Assembly (NCBI GenBank): GCA_902588745.1
Contig: CACIQI010000001.1
Coordinates: 139,924-203,923, forward strand
Direction: 5' to 3'
Origin: an uncultured Alphaproteobacteria bacterium
GTDB taxonomy: Bacteria; Pseudomonadota; Alphaproteobacteria; HIMB59; GCA-002718135
DNA length: 64,000 bases
The notes under the pieces were generated by a model. The model ran no database searches and had not been told where the DNA came from. It saw only the letters and a list, made by a program, of their open reading frames with translations. The position numbers and the translations under genes were made by a program. Of the stretch, positions 51,148-60,197 are shown piece after piece; within the stretch, counting starts at the first letter, position 1; every line of letters starts with the position of its first letter.

Positions 51148-51196
51148 AGTAAAAAGTTTTTTTTACTCAAAATCAATAACAATTATAAATGTTATT
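51148..51196. promoter_or_regulatory. Inverted repeats upstream of the family-5 binding-protein gene
   Basis: Two AT-rich inverted repeats lie in the 87-bp gap: AGTAAAAA...TTTTTACT (51148-51167) and AATAACA...TGTTATT (51175-51196). The second begins 8 nt after the halogenase stop and could be a weak terminator for it; the first could be an operator for the binding-protein promoter. Half-sites of the first resemble those of the LacI operator at 34345-34360 but with a different spacing. Confidence 0.4.
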
Positions 51197-51204
51197 CAGT
51201 TAAT

Positions 51205-52734
51205 CTAAGAATTTACTGAAAGATTAATAAATTGGCTGTGAGTAAGGGAATCCTTGATTATTTCGTTAAATTTGTCAGAAAAATCATTGTAATATTTTCT
51301 TGATGTTGATCGTAAATCATATTTGCTCATTTGTTCTCTTGCGGATTCCTTACTTAATAAACCAAGACCATCAACGACTGGGTAGTATAACTGTGATTGT
51401 ACATGGGGAAGACCAGAGAGATAATCATCAAAATGATCAAGACTTGGAAGTTCATCTTGCCATAAAGAAATAAATTTTTTTGTTTCTTCGCTTATACATT
51501 CATCTGCAACGTATTGCCAAAATTTGGAGTCTCTTCTTTTGGAAACATAGTGCATATTTAAAAAAGTTTTAAAATCATCAAATTGTCGTCCAATTCGATT
51601 ATTAAAATTAGATATTAATTCTTCATTATTAAAGTCCATTTCTTTCTTAAGATATTCAGTTGCAAATAAAATAATTTGAATCAAAGTACTATGAATAGAA
51701 GTAGCTTCTAAGGGTTCGAGGAAGCCAGATGATAAACCGATAGCTAAACAATTTTTAACCCAGTATTTTTCTAACCTACCACTATTAAACTTAATGTCTC
51801 GTCTTGGTTCAATTTTGTGTCCAAGAACTTTTTCTATTTCTTCTTGTGCTTGATCAGGTGAGATAAATTGATCACAATAAACATAACCAGCACCAATTCT
51901 TTCTTGTGTAGGAATTTGCCACATCCATCCATACTTTTGGGCCCAGGCTAATGTATAATTAATGTAGTTTTCTTCTTTTATATCTAAAAAAAATGGCATC
52001 GCTCTATTTACAGGAAGATTATCTTGATAAGAGATCCATTTGGTTTTGAACACATCTCCAATAATCAATTTTTTAAAACCACTACAATCAATAACTAAAT
52101 CAACATCCAATTCCAAACCGCTTTCAAAACATAGAGATGTAATTGTTCCATCTGCATTTTGTGTTGAAGATGTGTAAATATCATCAATAATCTCAATATT
52201 TTTAGATCTTTTATTTAAATAGCTTGCAACTTGAGAATTATCAAAATGATATGCATAATAAAATGGGCTTATTAGTTCTAAATTATTATTTTTAAAAGTA
52301 TAAGGTACTTTTTTATTTTGCATAAGCATTGTATGCAAATGAATTTCAGAAACTGGTCTTCCAGCAGCGACAGCATATGCTTTTAAATATTCAAAATTTT
52401 CTGGTTTATTTTTTGGAGCAATTAATTGCGGATCATCTATAGGTCCATAATACGTATACCCTAATTCTTTCCAGTCTTTATGTACTATTCCAAATTTTAA
52501 TGTAGCTTTTGTTTCTTTCAAAAAATCAGATTCATCTAAATTATATTTTTTTAAAAATTCATAAAATATACTGGTAGTCCCCTCTCCAACACCAATTGTT
52601 GGTATTTTAGAAGACTCTATTATTTTAACATTTGTATTAAGTTTGTTAGAATAAAAAAAGTCACTTAATATATATGCAGCTAGCCATCCAGCAGTACCTC
52701 CACCTAAAATTACGACATTTTTTATTTCTTTCAT
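51205..52734 (-). CDS. Flavin-dependent tryptophan-halogenase family protein
   Basis: 509-residue FAD protein. GGGTAG (residues 11-16) is the dinucleotide-binding motif; Lys80 (ATLKFG) lies at the position of the catalytic lysine of PrnA-type halogenases; WMWQIP at 270-275 is the halogenase-specific WxWxIP motif; and LEPLEATS (339-346) contains the glutamate equivalent to the catalytic one. All key residues for hypohalous-acid chemistry are thus present. It follows a GH4 gene by 3 nt, which is unusual: the expected substrate, tryptophan or an indole, has no obvious link to sugars. No separate flavin reductase gene is visible in the window. Confidence 0.9.
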   Translation of the reverse strand: MKEIKNVVILGGGTAGWLAAYILSDFFYSNKLNTNVKIIESSKIPTIGVGEGTTSIFYEFLKKYNLDESDFLKETKATLKFGIVHKDWKELGYTYYGPIDDPQLIAPKNKPENFEYLKAYAVAAGRPVSEIHLHTMLMQNKKVPYTFKNNNLELISPFYYAYHFDNSQVASYLNKRSKNIEIIDDIYTSSTQNADGTITSLCFESGLELDVDLVIDCSGFKKLIIGDVFKTKWISYQDNLPVNRAMPFFLDIKEENYINYTLAWAQKYGWMWQIPTQERIGAGYVYCDQFISPDQAQEEIEKVLGHKIEPRRDIKFNSGRLEKYWVKNCLAIGLSSGFLEPLEATSIHSTLIQIILFATEYLKKEMDFNNEELISNFNNRIGRQFDDFKTFLNMHYVSKRRDSKFWQYVADECISEETKKFISLWQDELPSLDHFDDYLSGLPHVQSQLYYPVVDGLGLLSKESAREQMSKYDLRSTSRKYYNDFSDKFNEIIKDSLTHSQFINLSVNS

Positions 52735-52737
52735 TGC

Positions 52738-54222
52738 TTAAGCATCAAATTCGAATGCTTGTGCTTCCACAAGTAAAGAAGATGCTTGATCATTTTTTAG
52801 TTCTTCAGGAGATCTAGTTTTCATTCTTGCAGCACCTTTAAAATTTTTCTTTTTTACATTAGAATTTTTAATTCTCTCTAGAGCTGGTTCAATTTCGTTT
52901 TGATATTGAGGAAGCCATTTAGATTGAGCTACAATCATTTCATCTACCATAGACCAAACTTCATCAGGTGCACAAACTGCACTAACTAATGGATCTTGCA
53001 AAACTGCTAATTTTAATAAATTTAAATCTCCGTCTATTGCAGCTTTGACTGCCATTCTTTGAACATCTATCGATGTTCTACAGAGTGATGCACAGGCCAT
53101 TGGAAGCTCCACACCTTTAATCATTTTAATTCCATCTTTATCAACTGTTCCGGTACTTTCAATAACACAGTCATCTGGTAAATTTGTTATAGTACCATTA
53201 TTAACTACATTAAAATGACCACGATAAGGTCTATCTGTCTCAATTGACTCTATTATATAACTACCATGCTCAGAAGATCTTTTATGATTATTTAAATCGA
53301 TACCCGACTCACTTAAAAATTTTTCAAAGTCTTCTTCAAACCAATTTCTTTTCTCTGAAGTAACTCTTAAATATCCTCCCGTTTCGCCATGTATCCAATT
53401 GGACAAATCTATCCATTTAGGAATATCCTCAACTTTTTTTCTATACCATGGAAGATACTCGCTTAAATGGCCATTACTTTCAGTAGAAAATAAACCAAAT
53501 CTTTTCAGAATATCAATTCTTACTTTTTCTTGTTTAGAAATTTCTGGATGTCTTTCCAATGCATCTACAAGTTCTTCTTTTGATACTTTTTTTCCTTTGA
53601 ATTTCAGATCTATGTACCAGGTCATATGATTAATTCCGCTACACATATATTCAAGATCCTTAGAGTTTTCTGATCCTAATGCTTTAGAGATTAGTTTTGC
53701 ACCACCCTGAACACCGTGACATAGTCCAACAGTATTTACTTTTGCTTCTGATATTGCTGCCCAAGTGTTCATGGCCATTGGATTTGAATAATTCAAAAAC
53801 AAAGCATTTGAATCCGAATAAGATTTTATGTCTTTACAAAAATTTAAGGTTTGGGGAATATTTCTTTGACCATATAGAATTCCTCCAGCGCAAATGGTGT
53901 CCCCTACACACTGATCTACACCATATTGAAGAGGAATATTAATATCATGCTCAAATGCTTCTAGTCCTCCAATACGTGTACAATTAATTATATATTTTGC
54001 TCCCTCCAATGCTTTTTTTCTATCAGTTGATTGTTCAATAGTTGCTGGAAGATTATTAGCATCAATATCTTTTTGGATAAGTTTTGAAACAAAATTTAAA
54101 TTTTTTTCAGAGATATCGTGAAAAAAAAAATTTGTATCATGAAATTCAGGAACCTTTAGCAGATCTCTTACTAATGTTTGAGTAAATCCTATACTTCCAG
54201 CTCCAATAAAACTAACTTTCAT
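52738..54222 (-). CDS. GH4 glycoside hydrolase (alpha-galactosidase/alpha-glucuronidase group)
   Basis: NAD- and Mn-dependent family 4 hydrolase using a redox mechanism. The Rossmann motif FIGAGSIGFTQTLVRDLL, the YSNPMAM segment (about 145-151), metal ligands Cys168 and His169 in GLCHGVQ and His199 in SGINHM are all present. At 494 residues it is larger than the second GH4 in the window and differs from it throughout, so it is not a recent duplicate. Substrate could be an alpha-galactoside, alpha-glucoside or alpha-glucuronide. It is the first gene of an operon with the halogenase. Confidence 0.93.
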   Translation of the reverse strand: MKVSFIGAGSIGFTQTLVRDLLKVPEFHDTNFFFHDISEKNLNFVSKLIQKDIDANNLPATIEQSTDRKKALEGAKYIINCTRIGGLEAFEHDINIPLQYGVDQCVGDTICAGGILYGQRNIPQTLNFCKDIKSYSDSNALFLNYSNPMAMNTWAAISEAKVNTVGLCHGVQGGAKLISKALGSENSKDLEYMCSGINHMTWYIDLKFKGKKVSKEELVDALERHPEISKQEKVRIDILKRFGLFSTESNGHLSEYLPWYRKKVEDIPKWIDLSNWIHGETGGYLRVTSEKRNWFEEDFEKFLSESGIDLNNHKRSSEHGSYIIESIETDRPYRGHFNVVNNGTITNLPDDCVIESTGTVDKDGIKMIKGVELPMACASLCRTSIDVQRMAVKAAIDGDLNLLKLAVLQDPLVSAVCAPDEVWSMVDEMIVAQSKWLPQYQNEIEPALERIKNSNVKKKNFKGAARMKTRSPEELKNDQASSLLVEAQAFEFDA

Positions 54223-54294
54223 ATTTATATATCCTATACTCCCTAATATTTATTGACAATATTTAATTTATCAAAGAAATTAAAGTTTATTTAT

Positions 54295-55035
54295 ATGAGT
54301 GACATAAAGGAATTCATCTCAAATGGCTTTGTCCTAAAGAAAAAACTCTTTTCTAATGAAGAAATCAATAAATTAAATCAATATATAGCCATTAGAAAAG
54401 ATAAAGAAGAAAGTGCAAGAGAGACTAATACTTCAACTGGAAAATTAACAATGACAATGTGGAATCATCCTTCAGAGGATTTATTTGGAAAATTCTCTAC
54501 TAATGAAAGAATAGTCAAACCAATGGAAATATTCTTAAATGATGAAGTTTATCATTATCATTCTAAAATTATTTGGAAAAATCCAGGTGATGGTGGATTT
54601 GATTGGCATCAAGATTATGGTTATTGGTATCACAATGCTTGTCTTTATCCAGATATGGCATCATGTTTTATAATGTTAGATAAAGCAGATAAAGAAAATG
54701 GTTGTCTCAAAGTATTAAAGGGTTCTCATCGTGTTGGAAGAATTAGCCATGCACGATCAGACACACCCGAACAAACAGCAGATACTGAAAGAATAAGAGA
54801 ATTAGAAAAAAGACATGAGTCTGTTTATATTGAAGCAGAACCAGGAGATGCATTATTCTTTCATGCAAATCTATTGCACTCTTCTGATGCAAATAAATCA
54901 CAAAATTCTAGAAGAACATTAATAGTGTGCTTTAATACTAAATCCAATAATCCTTATAAAGAAATTGGACATGCTTCTTATAACCAGTTAAAAGTAGCAA
55001 ATCATAATTCAATTATGGAGTATAAAATTGACTAA
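54295..55035 (+). CDS. Fe(II)/2-oxoglutarate-dependent PhyH family oxygenase
   Basis: PhyH-type oxygenase of 246 residues with a complete facial triad: His105 and Asp107 in DWHQDYGYWYHN and distal His195 in LLHSSDANK, with Arg206/207 (SRRTLIV) for 2-oxoglutarate. It therefore should be catalytically active. I start at the ATG at 54295; a TTG at 54253 would add 14 residues. It is divergent from the first GH4 gene and overlaps melA by 8 nt, so it is co-translated with melA and the PanB-like gene. It probably hydroxylates a small metabolite; which one is unknown. Confidence 0.87.
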   Translation: MSDIKEFISNGFVLKKKLFSNEEINKLNQYIAIRKDKEESARETNTSTGKLTMTMWNHPSEDLFGKFSTNERIVKPMEIFLNDEVYHYHSKIIWKNPGDGGFDWHQDYGYWYHNACLYPDMASCFIMLDKADKENGCLKVLKGSHRVGRISHARSDTPEQTADTERIRELEKRHESVYIEAEPGDALFFHANLLHSSDANKSQNSRRTLIVCFNTKSNNPYKEIGHASYNQLKVANHNSIMEYKID

Positions 55036-56389
55036 ACTCACAATCATTGGTGCTGGTAGCGCAGTATTTACAAAAAATATTTTTACAGATTTAATGTTCA
55101 TTGATGATTTTAAAAAAATGGATATTGCACTTGTAGATATTGATGAAAAAAGATTAAAAATATCACATGAATTATTAGACGTAATTGCAAAAAAGTTAAA
55201 TGCATCTCCTAATATAAAATCATACACTAATAGAAAAGAAGCTTTAGCAGGTTCTGATTTTGTTCAGTCAACTATACAGGTAGGTGGATACAAACCATCA
55301 ACAGTAATCGATTTTGATATTCCAAATCAGTTTGGGTTAAAACAGACAATAGCTGATACCCTTGGTATTGGTGGAATTATGAGGGGTCTAAGAACGATTC
55401 CCGTTTTAGTAGATATTGGTAAAGACATAATGGATCTTTGTCCAAATTCTATATGGTTACAATATGTAAACCCAATGTGTTCAAATATGATAGCAATAAA
55501 TAATGCTTGCCCTGGAATTAAATCAATAGGACTTTGTCATTCTGTACAAGGAACTGCAGAAATGCTCGCGAGAGATTTAAATGAAAAAATTGAGGATATT
55601 GATTATCTATGTGCTGGAATTAACCACATGGCTTTCTATAAAAAATTTACAAAAAAGAATGGCAATGGTGGAGAAGATCTTTACCCAAAATTAAAGAAAT
55701 TAGCTGATGATATTGTTAGTGATAAAATAACATCAACTAGAAGTATAGGTAAAGATAGTGAATCAGATAAAGTACTACATGAAAAAGTAAGATACGAAAT
55801 TTTAAGACGATTTGGTTATTTTGTTACAGAGTCTAGCGAACATTTTGCTGAATACGTTCCATGGTTCATAAAGCAGAACAGACAAGATTTAATTGATCAA
55901 TATAAAATTCCCATAGAAGAATACATTGATAGATGTGAAAATAATATCAAGCTTTGGGATGACTTGGAAAAAGATATGACACCCATACATAATCAACCTC
56001 TAAAAAGAGGTAAGGAATATGCATCATACATAATGGATGCTGTAGCAAACAACAATGAAGTAACAATTAATGGTAATGTGATGAATGATGGATATATTGA
56101 TAATTTACCATCAAATTGTTGTGTCGAAGTTCCTTGTTTAATTAATTCAAAAGGTAATCAACCGCAAAAAACAGGTCACTTACCAGAGCATTTAGCAGCT
56201 TTAATGCGAACTAATATAAATGTTCAAATATTGACTGCTGAAGCTGCATTAACAAATAAAAAAGAGCACATCTATCATGCTGCAATGCTTGACCCCCTTA
56301 CTGGAGCTAATTTATCTATTGATGAAATATATGCAATGGTTGATAGGTTAATTGAAGCACATGGGAATTACTTACCCAAATATAATTAA
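55028..56389 (+). CDS. melA: Alpha-galactosidase MelA (GH4)
   Basis: 453-residue GH4 enzyme that resembles E. coli MelA closely along its length: TIIGAGSAVFTKNI, TIADTLGIGGIMR, YVNPMCSN, GLCHSVQGTAEMLARDLN (Cys170 and His171 metal ligands), CAGINHMAFY (His200), FVTESSEHFAEY and DNLPSNCCVEVPC. MelA hydrolyses melibiose and other alpha-galactosides with NAD+ and Mn2+. The start is a TTG at 55028 overlapping the PhyH gene by 8 nt, and its stop shares one base with the next ATG. The neighbouring uptake system probably brings in the substrate. Confidence 0.95.
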   Translation: MTKLTIIGAGSAVFTKNIFTDLMFIDDFKKMDIALVDIDEKRLKISHELLDVIAKKLNASPNIKSYTNRKEALAGSDFVQSTIQVGGYKPSTVIDFDIPNQFGLKQTIADTLGIGGIMRGLRTIPVLVDIGKDIMDLCPNSIWLQYVNPMCSNMIAINNACPGIKSIGLCHSVQGTAEMLARDLNEKIEDIDYLCAGINHMAFYKKFTKKNGNGGEDLYPKLKKLADDIVSDKITSTRSIGKDSESDKVLHEKVRYEILRRFGYFVTESSEHFAEYVPWFIKQNRQDLIDQYKIPIEEYIDRCENNIKLWDDLEKDMTPIHNQPLKRGKEYASYIMDAVANNNEVTINGNVMNDGYIDNLPSNCCVEVPCLINSKGNQPQKTGHLPEHLAALMRTNINVQILTAEAALTNKKEHIYHAAMLDPLTGANLSIDEIYAMVDRLIEAHGNYLPKYN

Positions 56390-57216
56390 TGTCAAAACTT
56401 ACAGTTAAAGATTTATTTGATAAAAAAGGAAAAGTTAAATTAACAGAACTATATGTAACAAATGCTTTAGAAGCATATGCAGCTGAACAAGCTGGTATAG
56501 ATATTCAAATTGTTTCATTTAAAAAAGATACATTAAGAACAGGTGTGCCTACAAATAGATGGTTTAGGGATGCACATATTAAAGATATTCGTGATGCAGC
56601 ACCAAATACATTTATGATTTATGGCCTTGGTCAATTGTCTTCTCCAGATAAAGCAATTGATGCTGCTCTTATTGCAAGGGAAAATGGGGCCGATGCAGTT
56701 TATTGCGGTAATAGTCCAAAATATATAGAAGCTCTTCGAAATGAAGGATTGCCAGCTGTCAGTCATATAGGCTTAATACCTTATAAAAGTACATGGACTG
56801 GTGGTTTTAAAGCAGTAGGAAAAGATGCTATTTCCGCCTACAAAGTTTATCAAGATGCTTTGGCATACGATCAAGCAGGTGCAATTGGTCTTGAGGTAGA
56901 ATGCGTGCCAGATAGAGTTGCAGAAATTATTACAAAAAAAGTTAATTTATTAACGTTATCTATGGGAAGTGGTCCTAAATGTGATGTTGAGTTTTTATTT
57001 ATTCAAGATGTTATAGGTACTAATACTGATAGAGTGCCTCGTCACGCAAAAGTATTTAAGGATACAAATAAATCCTATGAGCAGCTATTAGTTGATACAA
57101 TAGAAGGACTTAAAAATTTTGTGAAGGATGTAAATAATAAAAAATTTCCAACTCCATCAAATATTGTAGAAATAAAAGATGAAGAGTTTGAAAAATTTTT
57201 AAATAAGATTGGTTAG
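56389..57216 (+). CDS. PanB-like (ketopantoate hydroxymethyltransferase family) protein lacking expected metal ligands
   Basis: 275-residue TIM-barrel protein of the PEP mutase/PanB superfamily. Similarity to PanB is clear in the second half: AVSHIGLIPYKST, GGFKAVGKDAISAY, the GLEVECVP motif with the equivalent of catalytic Glu181 (here Glu171), SMGSGPKCDVEF and FIQDVIG. In the first half, where PanB has metal ligands in VGDSL, VADLPF and KLEGG, I see IVSFKKD, IYGLGQ and VYCGNS instead. It is therefore probably not a normal pantothenate enzyme. It overlaps melA by 1 nt, suggesting a role in the same pathway. Its 3' end overlaps the convergent hydrolase gene. Confidence 0.78.
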   Translation: MSKLTVKDLFDKKGKVKLTELYVTNALEAYAAEQAGIDIQIVSFKKDTLRTGVPTNRWFRDAHIKDIRDAAPNTFMIYGLGQLSSPDKAIDAALIARENGADAVYCGNSPKYIEALRNEGLPAVSHIGLIPYKSTWTGGFKAVGKDAISAYKVYQDALAYDQAGAIGLEVECVPDRVAEIITKKVNLLTLSMGSGPKCDVEFLFIQDVIGTNTDRVPRHAKVFKDTNKSYEQLLVDTIEGLKNFVKDVNNKKFPTPSNIVEIKDEEFEKFLNKIG

Positions 57217-58040
57217 ATATTTATTGTTAATAAATCTTCTCCAATTATTGGATTTTTGCCAAAATCTTTTTTTACAATTTTCTTTAATTTTGAAACATTA
57301 AATCTTGTTGGGACAAAATGTGTTAAAACAAGTTTTTTACAATTTGTTAATTTAGCTACTTTGCCAACAAGTTTACTTGGAGTATGATATTCTTTAACAT
57401 TATGTAAAGTTTTTTTTGTTCTTAATTTAGATGTTTTATTCATTTCATATTCTATAAAAACTTCATGAAGTAAAACATCGGAGTTCTCTGCATTTTGCAT
57501 CAAACTTTCACACGGTCTTGTATCGCCACTTATAGTTAATTTCTTCTTGTTATTATAAAATGAAAAACCATAAGCAAATGGCACTGGCTTATGATCTACT
57601 TCAAAATATCTAAACTTTATATCTTTTATATTTATTGAACCTGTTTTATTAAATTCATAAACTTTATATTTGAGAGCTTTTGTTGATTTTCTTTTTTCAT
57701 AAGAAATTCTTAATTTTCGTTCATTTTTCCATGCTAGAAAAATTTGATCAACAAATTTTTTTGTTCCTTTAGGACCATATATTTTCCAAATTGTATCTCT
57801 ATCCGAGTGCCAAGATGATATAATGAGTTGATATAGATCTATTACATGATCTGTGTGTAAATGTGTAAGTAATAAAGCATCAATCTCTGCTGAAGAATGT
57901 CCACTTTGATTTAATCTTTGTGTTACACCAGAACCACAATCAATTAGGATTTTAGTTTTTTTTGAATAAATTAAGTTTGCTGAACCACACCTTTTATAAT
58001 CAATAGAGGGGCAGCCAGTTCCTAGAAGCGTAAGCTTCAT
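57213..58040 (-). CDS. RNase Z-like metallo-beta-lactamase-fold hydrolase
   Basis: 275-residue MBL-fold protein. The Zn motif THLHTDH (His60, His62, Asp64, His65) is intact; LTISGDTRPCESL and HEVFIEYEM, then LTHFVPTRF, follow the RNase Z/arylsulfatase/AtsA-like layout. There is no obvious exosite arm of classical RNase Z, so phosphodiesterase activity on RNA or a cyclic nucleotide is possible. Its ATG shares a base with the rpoD stop (TAATG), so it is coupled to rpoD. Confidence 0.82.
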   Translation of the reverse strand: MKLTLLGTGCPSIDYKRCGSANLIYSKKTKILIDCGSGVTQRLNQSGHSSAEIDALLLTHLHTDHVIDLYQLIISSWHSDRDTIWKIYGPKGTKKFVDQIFLAWKNERKLRISYEKRKSTKALKYKVYEFNKTGSINIKDIKFRYFEVDHKPVPFAYGFSFYNNKKKLTISGDTRPCESLMQNAENSDVLLHEVFIEYEMNKTSKLRTKKTLHNVKEYHTPSKLVGKVAKLTNCKKLVLTHFVPTRFNVSKLKKIVKKDFGKNPIIGEDLLTINI

Positions 58041-60193
58041 TATTCGTCAAGAAATGTTTTTAACTTTCTGGCTCTAGTTGGGTGCTTTAGTTTTCGTAAG
58101 GCTTTAGCTTCAATTTGTCTTATTCTTTCCCTAGTTACACTAAATTGCTGACCAACTTCTTCTAAAGTATGGTCACTATTCATACCAATACCAAAACGCA
58201 TTCTTAAAACTCTTTCTTCTCTTGGTGTTAAAGATGATAAAATTCTTGTAGTAGTGTCACGTAATGAGCTTTTTACTGCTGCTTCAATAGGTATAAGAGC
58301 ATTTTTATCCTCTATAAAATCTCCTAGTGAACTATCTTCTTCGTCCCCAACAGGTGTTTCCAAGCTAATAGGTTCTTTAGCAATTTTTAGAACTTTTTTG
58401 ACTTTATCTAATGGCATATGCAGTCTATCTGCTAACTCATTAGGTGTTGGTTCTCTTCCAATCTCAGACATTATCTGTCTTGTTGTCCTTACTATTTTAT
58501 TAATTGTTTCTATCATGTGAACAGGAATTCTTATTGTTCTGGCTTGATCAGCAATTGACCTCGTAATGGCTTGTCTTATCCACCATGTTGCATAAGTAGA
58601 AAATTTATATCCTCTTCTATATTCAAACTTATCTACTGCTTTCATAAGACCAATATTGCCTTCTTGTATTAAATCTAAAAATTGTAATCCTCTATTAGTA
58701 TATTTTTTTGCAATCGAAATTACTAATCTTAAATTAGATTCAATCATCTCTTTTTTAGCTCTATTTGCGGATCTTTCACCTTGCTGAACTGTACCAACAA
58801 TTCTTCTGAATTCAGATAAGGGTAATTCAGAAGCAGTTTGTATTTCTTTTATTTCTTCAATATTTTTATTAATTTCTATATGGTTTCTATTAATAAATTT
58901 TTCCCAATTCTTATCTTTTGTTGCCAATAAACTTTGTATCCAGTTTTTTTCGAAATTAAAATTTAAGTATTGATTAACAAAGTCTTCCCTTTTTACACCT
59001 GAACTTGTTGCCATACGTAGCATTTTACCTTCTCTTAAGAGAAGTTTTTTATTTAGTTCATACAAAGCCTCCATAAGAGCTTCAATAGTTGTTGAATTAA
59101 AATGAACTGCTTTCATTGCAGCAACCATTTCTTTTTGTATCTTTAAATATTTTTTTTCTAAAGATATAAAAGTTTTCTCATTTTTTTTATCAGCATTGAT
59201 TAATTCTTGACTATGTTTTTGAAGCTTTTTGAATAACTTTGTAATGTCGTTGAAATCGTTAAGTACTTTTGGTTTGAGTTTTTCCTCCATAGCTGCAAGT
59301 GAAACATTGAGGCTGTCATCATCATCGTCATCTTGTTGTTGATCATTATCATTATTGTTTTCACTGTTATCATCATTATCTTTATCTTTCTTATCATCTT
59401 CTTTATCTCCACCACCACTCTCAATTAACTTAAATGTATCATCAAGTTTTGAATCAGAGATATCTGACATATCATACGTTGCCTCTAAATCCACTATATC
59501 CCTTAAAAGCATTGTCCCATCTTTAATAGCATCTTTCCAACTTATTATTGATCTAATTGTCATAGGACTTTCACATATGGCCCCTATCATTTTTTCTCTT
59601 CCTGCTTCAATTCTCTTGGCGATAGCGATTTCTCCTTCTCTACTAAGCAGTTCAACCGCACCCATATCTCTAAGATATAATCTTACAGGATCATCAGTTT
59701 TTCCAGTTTGTTTTTTTTCTTGATCCTCAGATCCTTCTTCAGTTTTATCTGATTGCTCTTTTGCAATGGAAATTAATTCTTTTGCTTCTTCTTCAGAATA
59801 AATTTTAATATTATTAGAAGTAATAAAATTTTTAAATTTAATAATATTTTCCTCAAGTCTAAGTTTTTTAGGAATTGCTTTTTCAATTATTTTTTGGGTG
59901 TATATGCCGTCAACTTTGTGTTTATTGATTAATTTTGTAAAAATCTCTTTGATCTTATCATCAAATCCAGAGATAGCTTTTGGAATTTTTTTTGGTTTAT
60001 TTTCTTTTGTTGTTTTATTTGAGGGTGTCTTGATTATTTTGTTTGTTATTTTTTTTTTGCTTTTTTTAATGGCACTATTTTTTGAAGATTTGTTAGATTT
60101 TAATAGTGATTTTTTTTTTCTTGGTTTTTTAATAGTAGATTTTTTGGATGTAATTGCTTTTTTCTTAACAGCTTTTTTTTTCTTTTTTACCAT
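58040..60193 (-). CDS. rpoD: Primary sigma factor RpoD (sigma-70)
   Basis: 717 residues. The N-terminal 70 are almost all Lys/Ser/Thr/Asn; region 1.1-like sequence follows. Region 1.2 ([22 protein letters not shown], from about 167), a non-conserved region with an acidic Asp/Asn-rich stretch (about 258-300), region 2 ([50 protein letters not shown]), region 3 and region 4.2 ([25 protein letters not shown]) are complete. It follows dnaG with a 4-nt gap, the usual order in alphaproteobacteria. Confidence 0.97.
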   Translation of the reverse strand: MVKKKKKAVKKKAITSKKSTIKKPRKKKSLLKSNKSSKNSAIKKSKKKITNKIIKTPSNKTTKENKPKKIPKAISGFDDKIKEIFTKLINKHKVDGIYTQKIIEKAIPKKLRLEENIIKFKNFITSNNIKIYSEEEAKELISIAKEQSDKTEEGSEDQEKKQTGKTDDPVRLYLRDMGAVELLSREGEIAIAKRIEAGREKMIGAICESPMTIRSIISWKDAIKDGTMLLRDIVDLEATYDMSDISDSKLDDTFKLIESGGGDKEDDKKDKDNDDNSENNNDNDQQQDDDDDDSLNVSLAAMEEKLKPKVLNDFNDITKLFKKLQKHSQELINADKKNEKTFISLEKKYLKIQKEMVAAMKAVHFNSTTIEALMEALYELNKKLLLREGKMLRMATSSGVKREDFVNQYLNFNFEKNWIQSLLATKDKNWEKFINRNHIEINKNIEEIKEIQTASELPLSEFRRIVGTVQQGERSANRAKKEMIESNLRLVISIAKKYTNRGLQFLDLIQEGNIGLMKAVDKFEYRRGYKFSTYATWWIRQAITRSIADQARTIRIPVHMIETINKIVRTTRQIMSEIGREPTPNELADRLHMPLDKVKKVLKIAKEPISLETPVGDEEDSSLGDFIEDKNALIPIEAAVKSSLRDTTTRILSSLTPREERVLRMRFGIGMNSDHTLEEVGQQFSVTRERIRQIEAKALRKLKHPTRARKLKTFLDE

Positions 60194-60197
60194 AACT

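Noticed and set aside
53399-53942. Plus-strand ORFs opposite the first GH4 gene
   Set aside because: No conserved motifs; the GH4 reading frame is uninterrupted and carries all catalytic residues.
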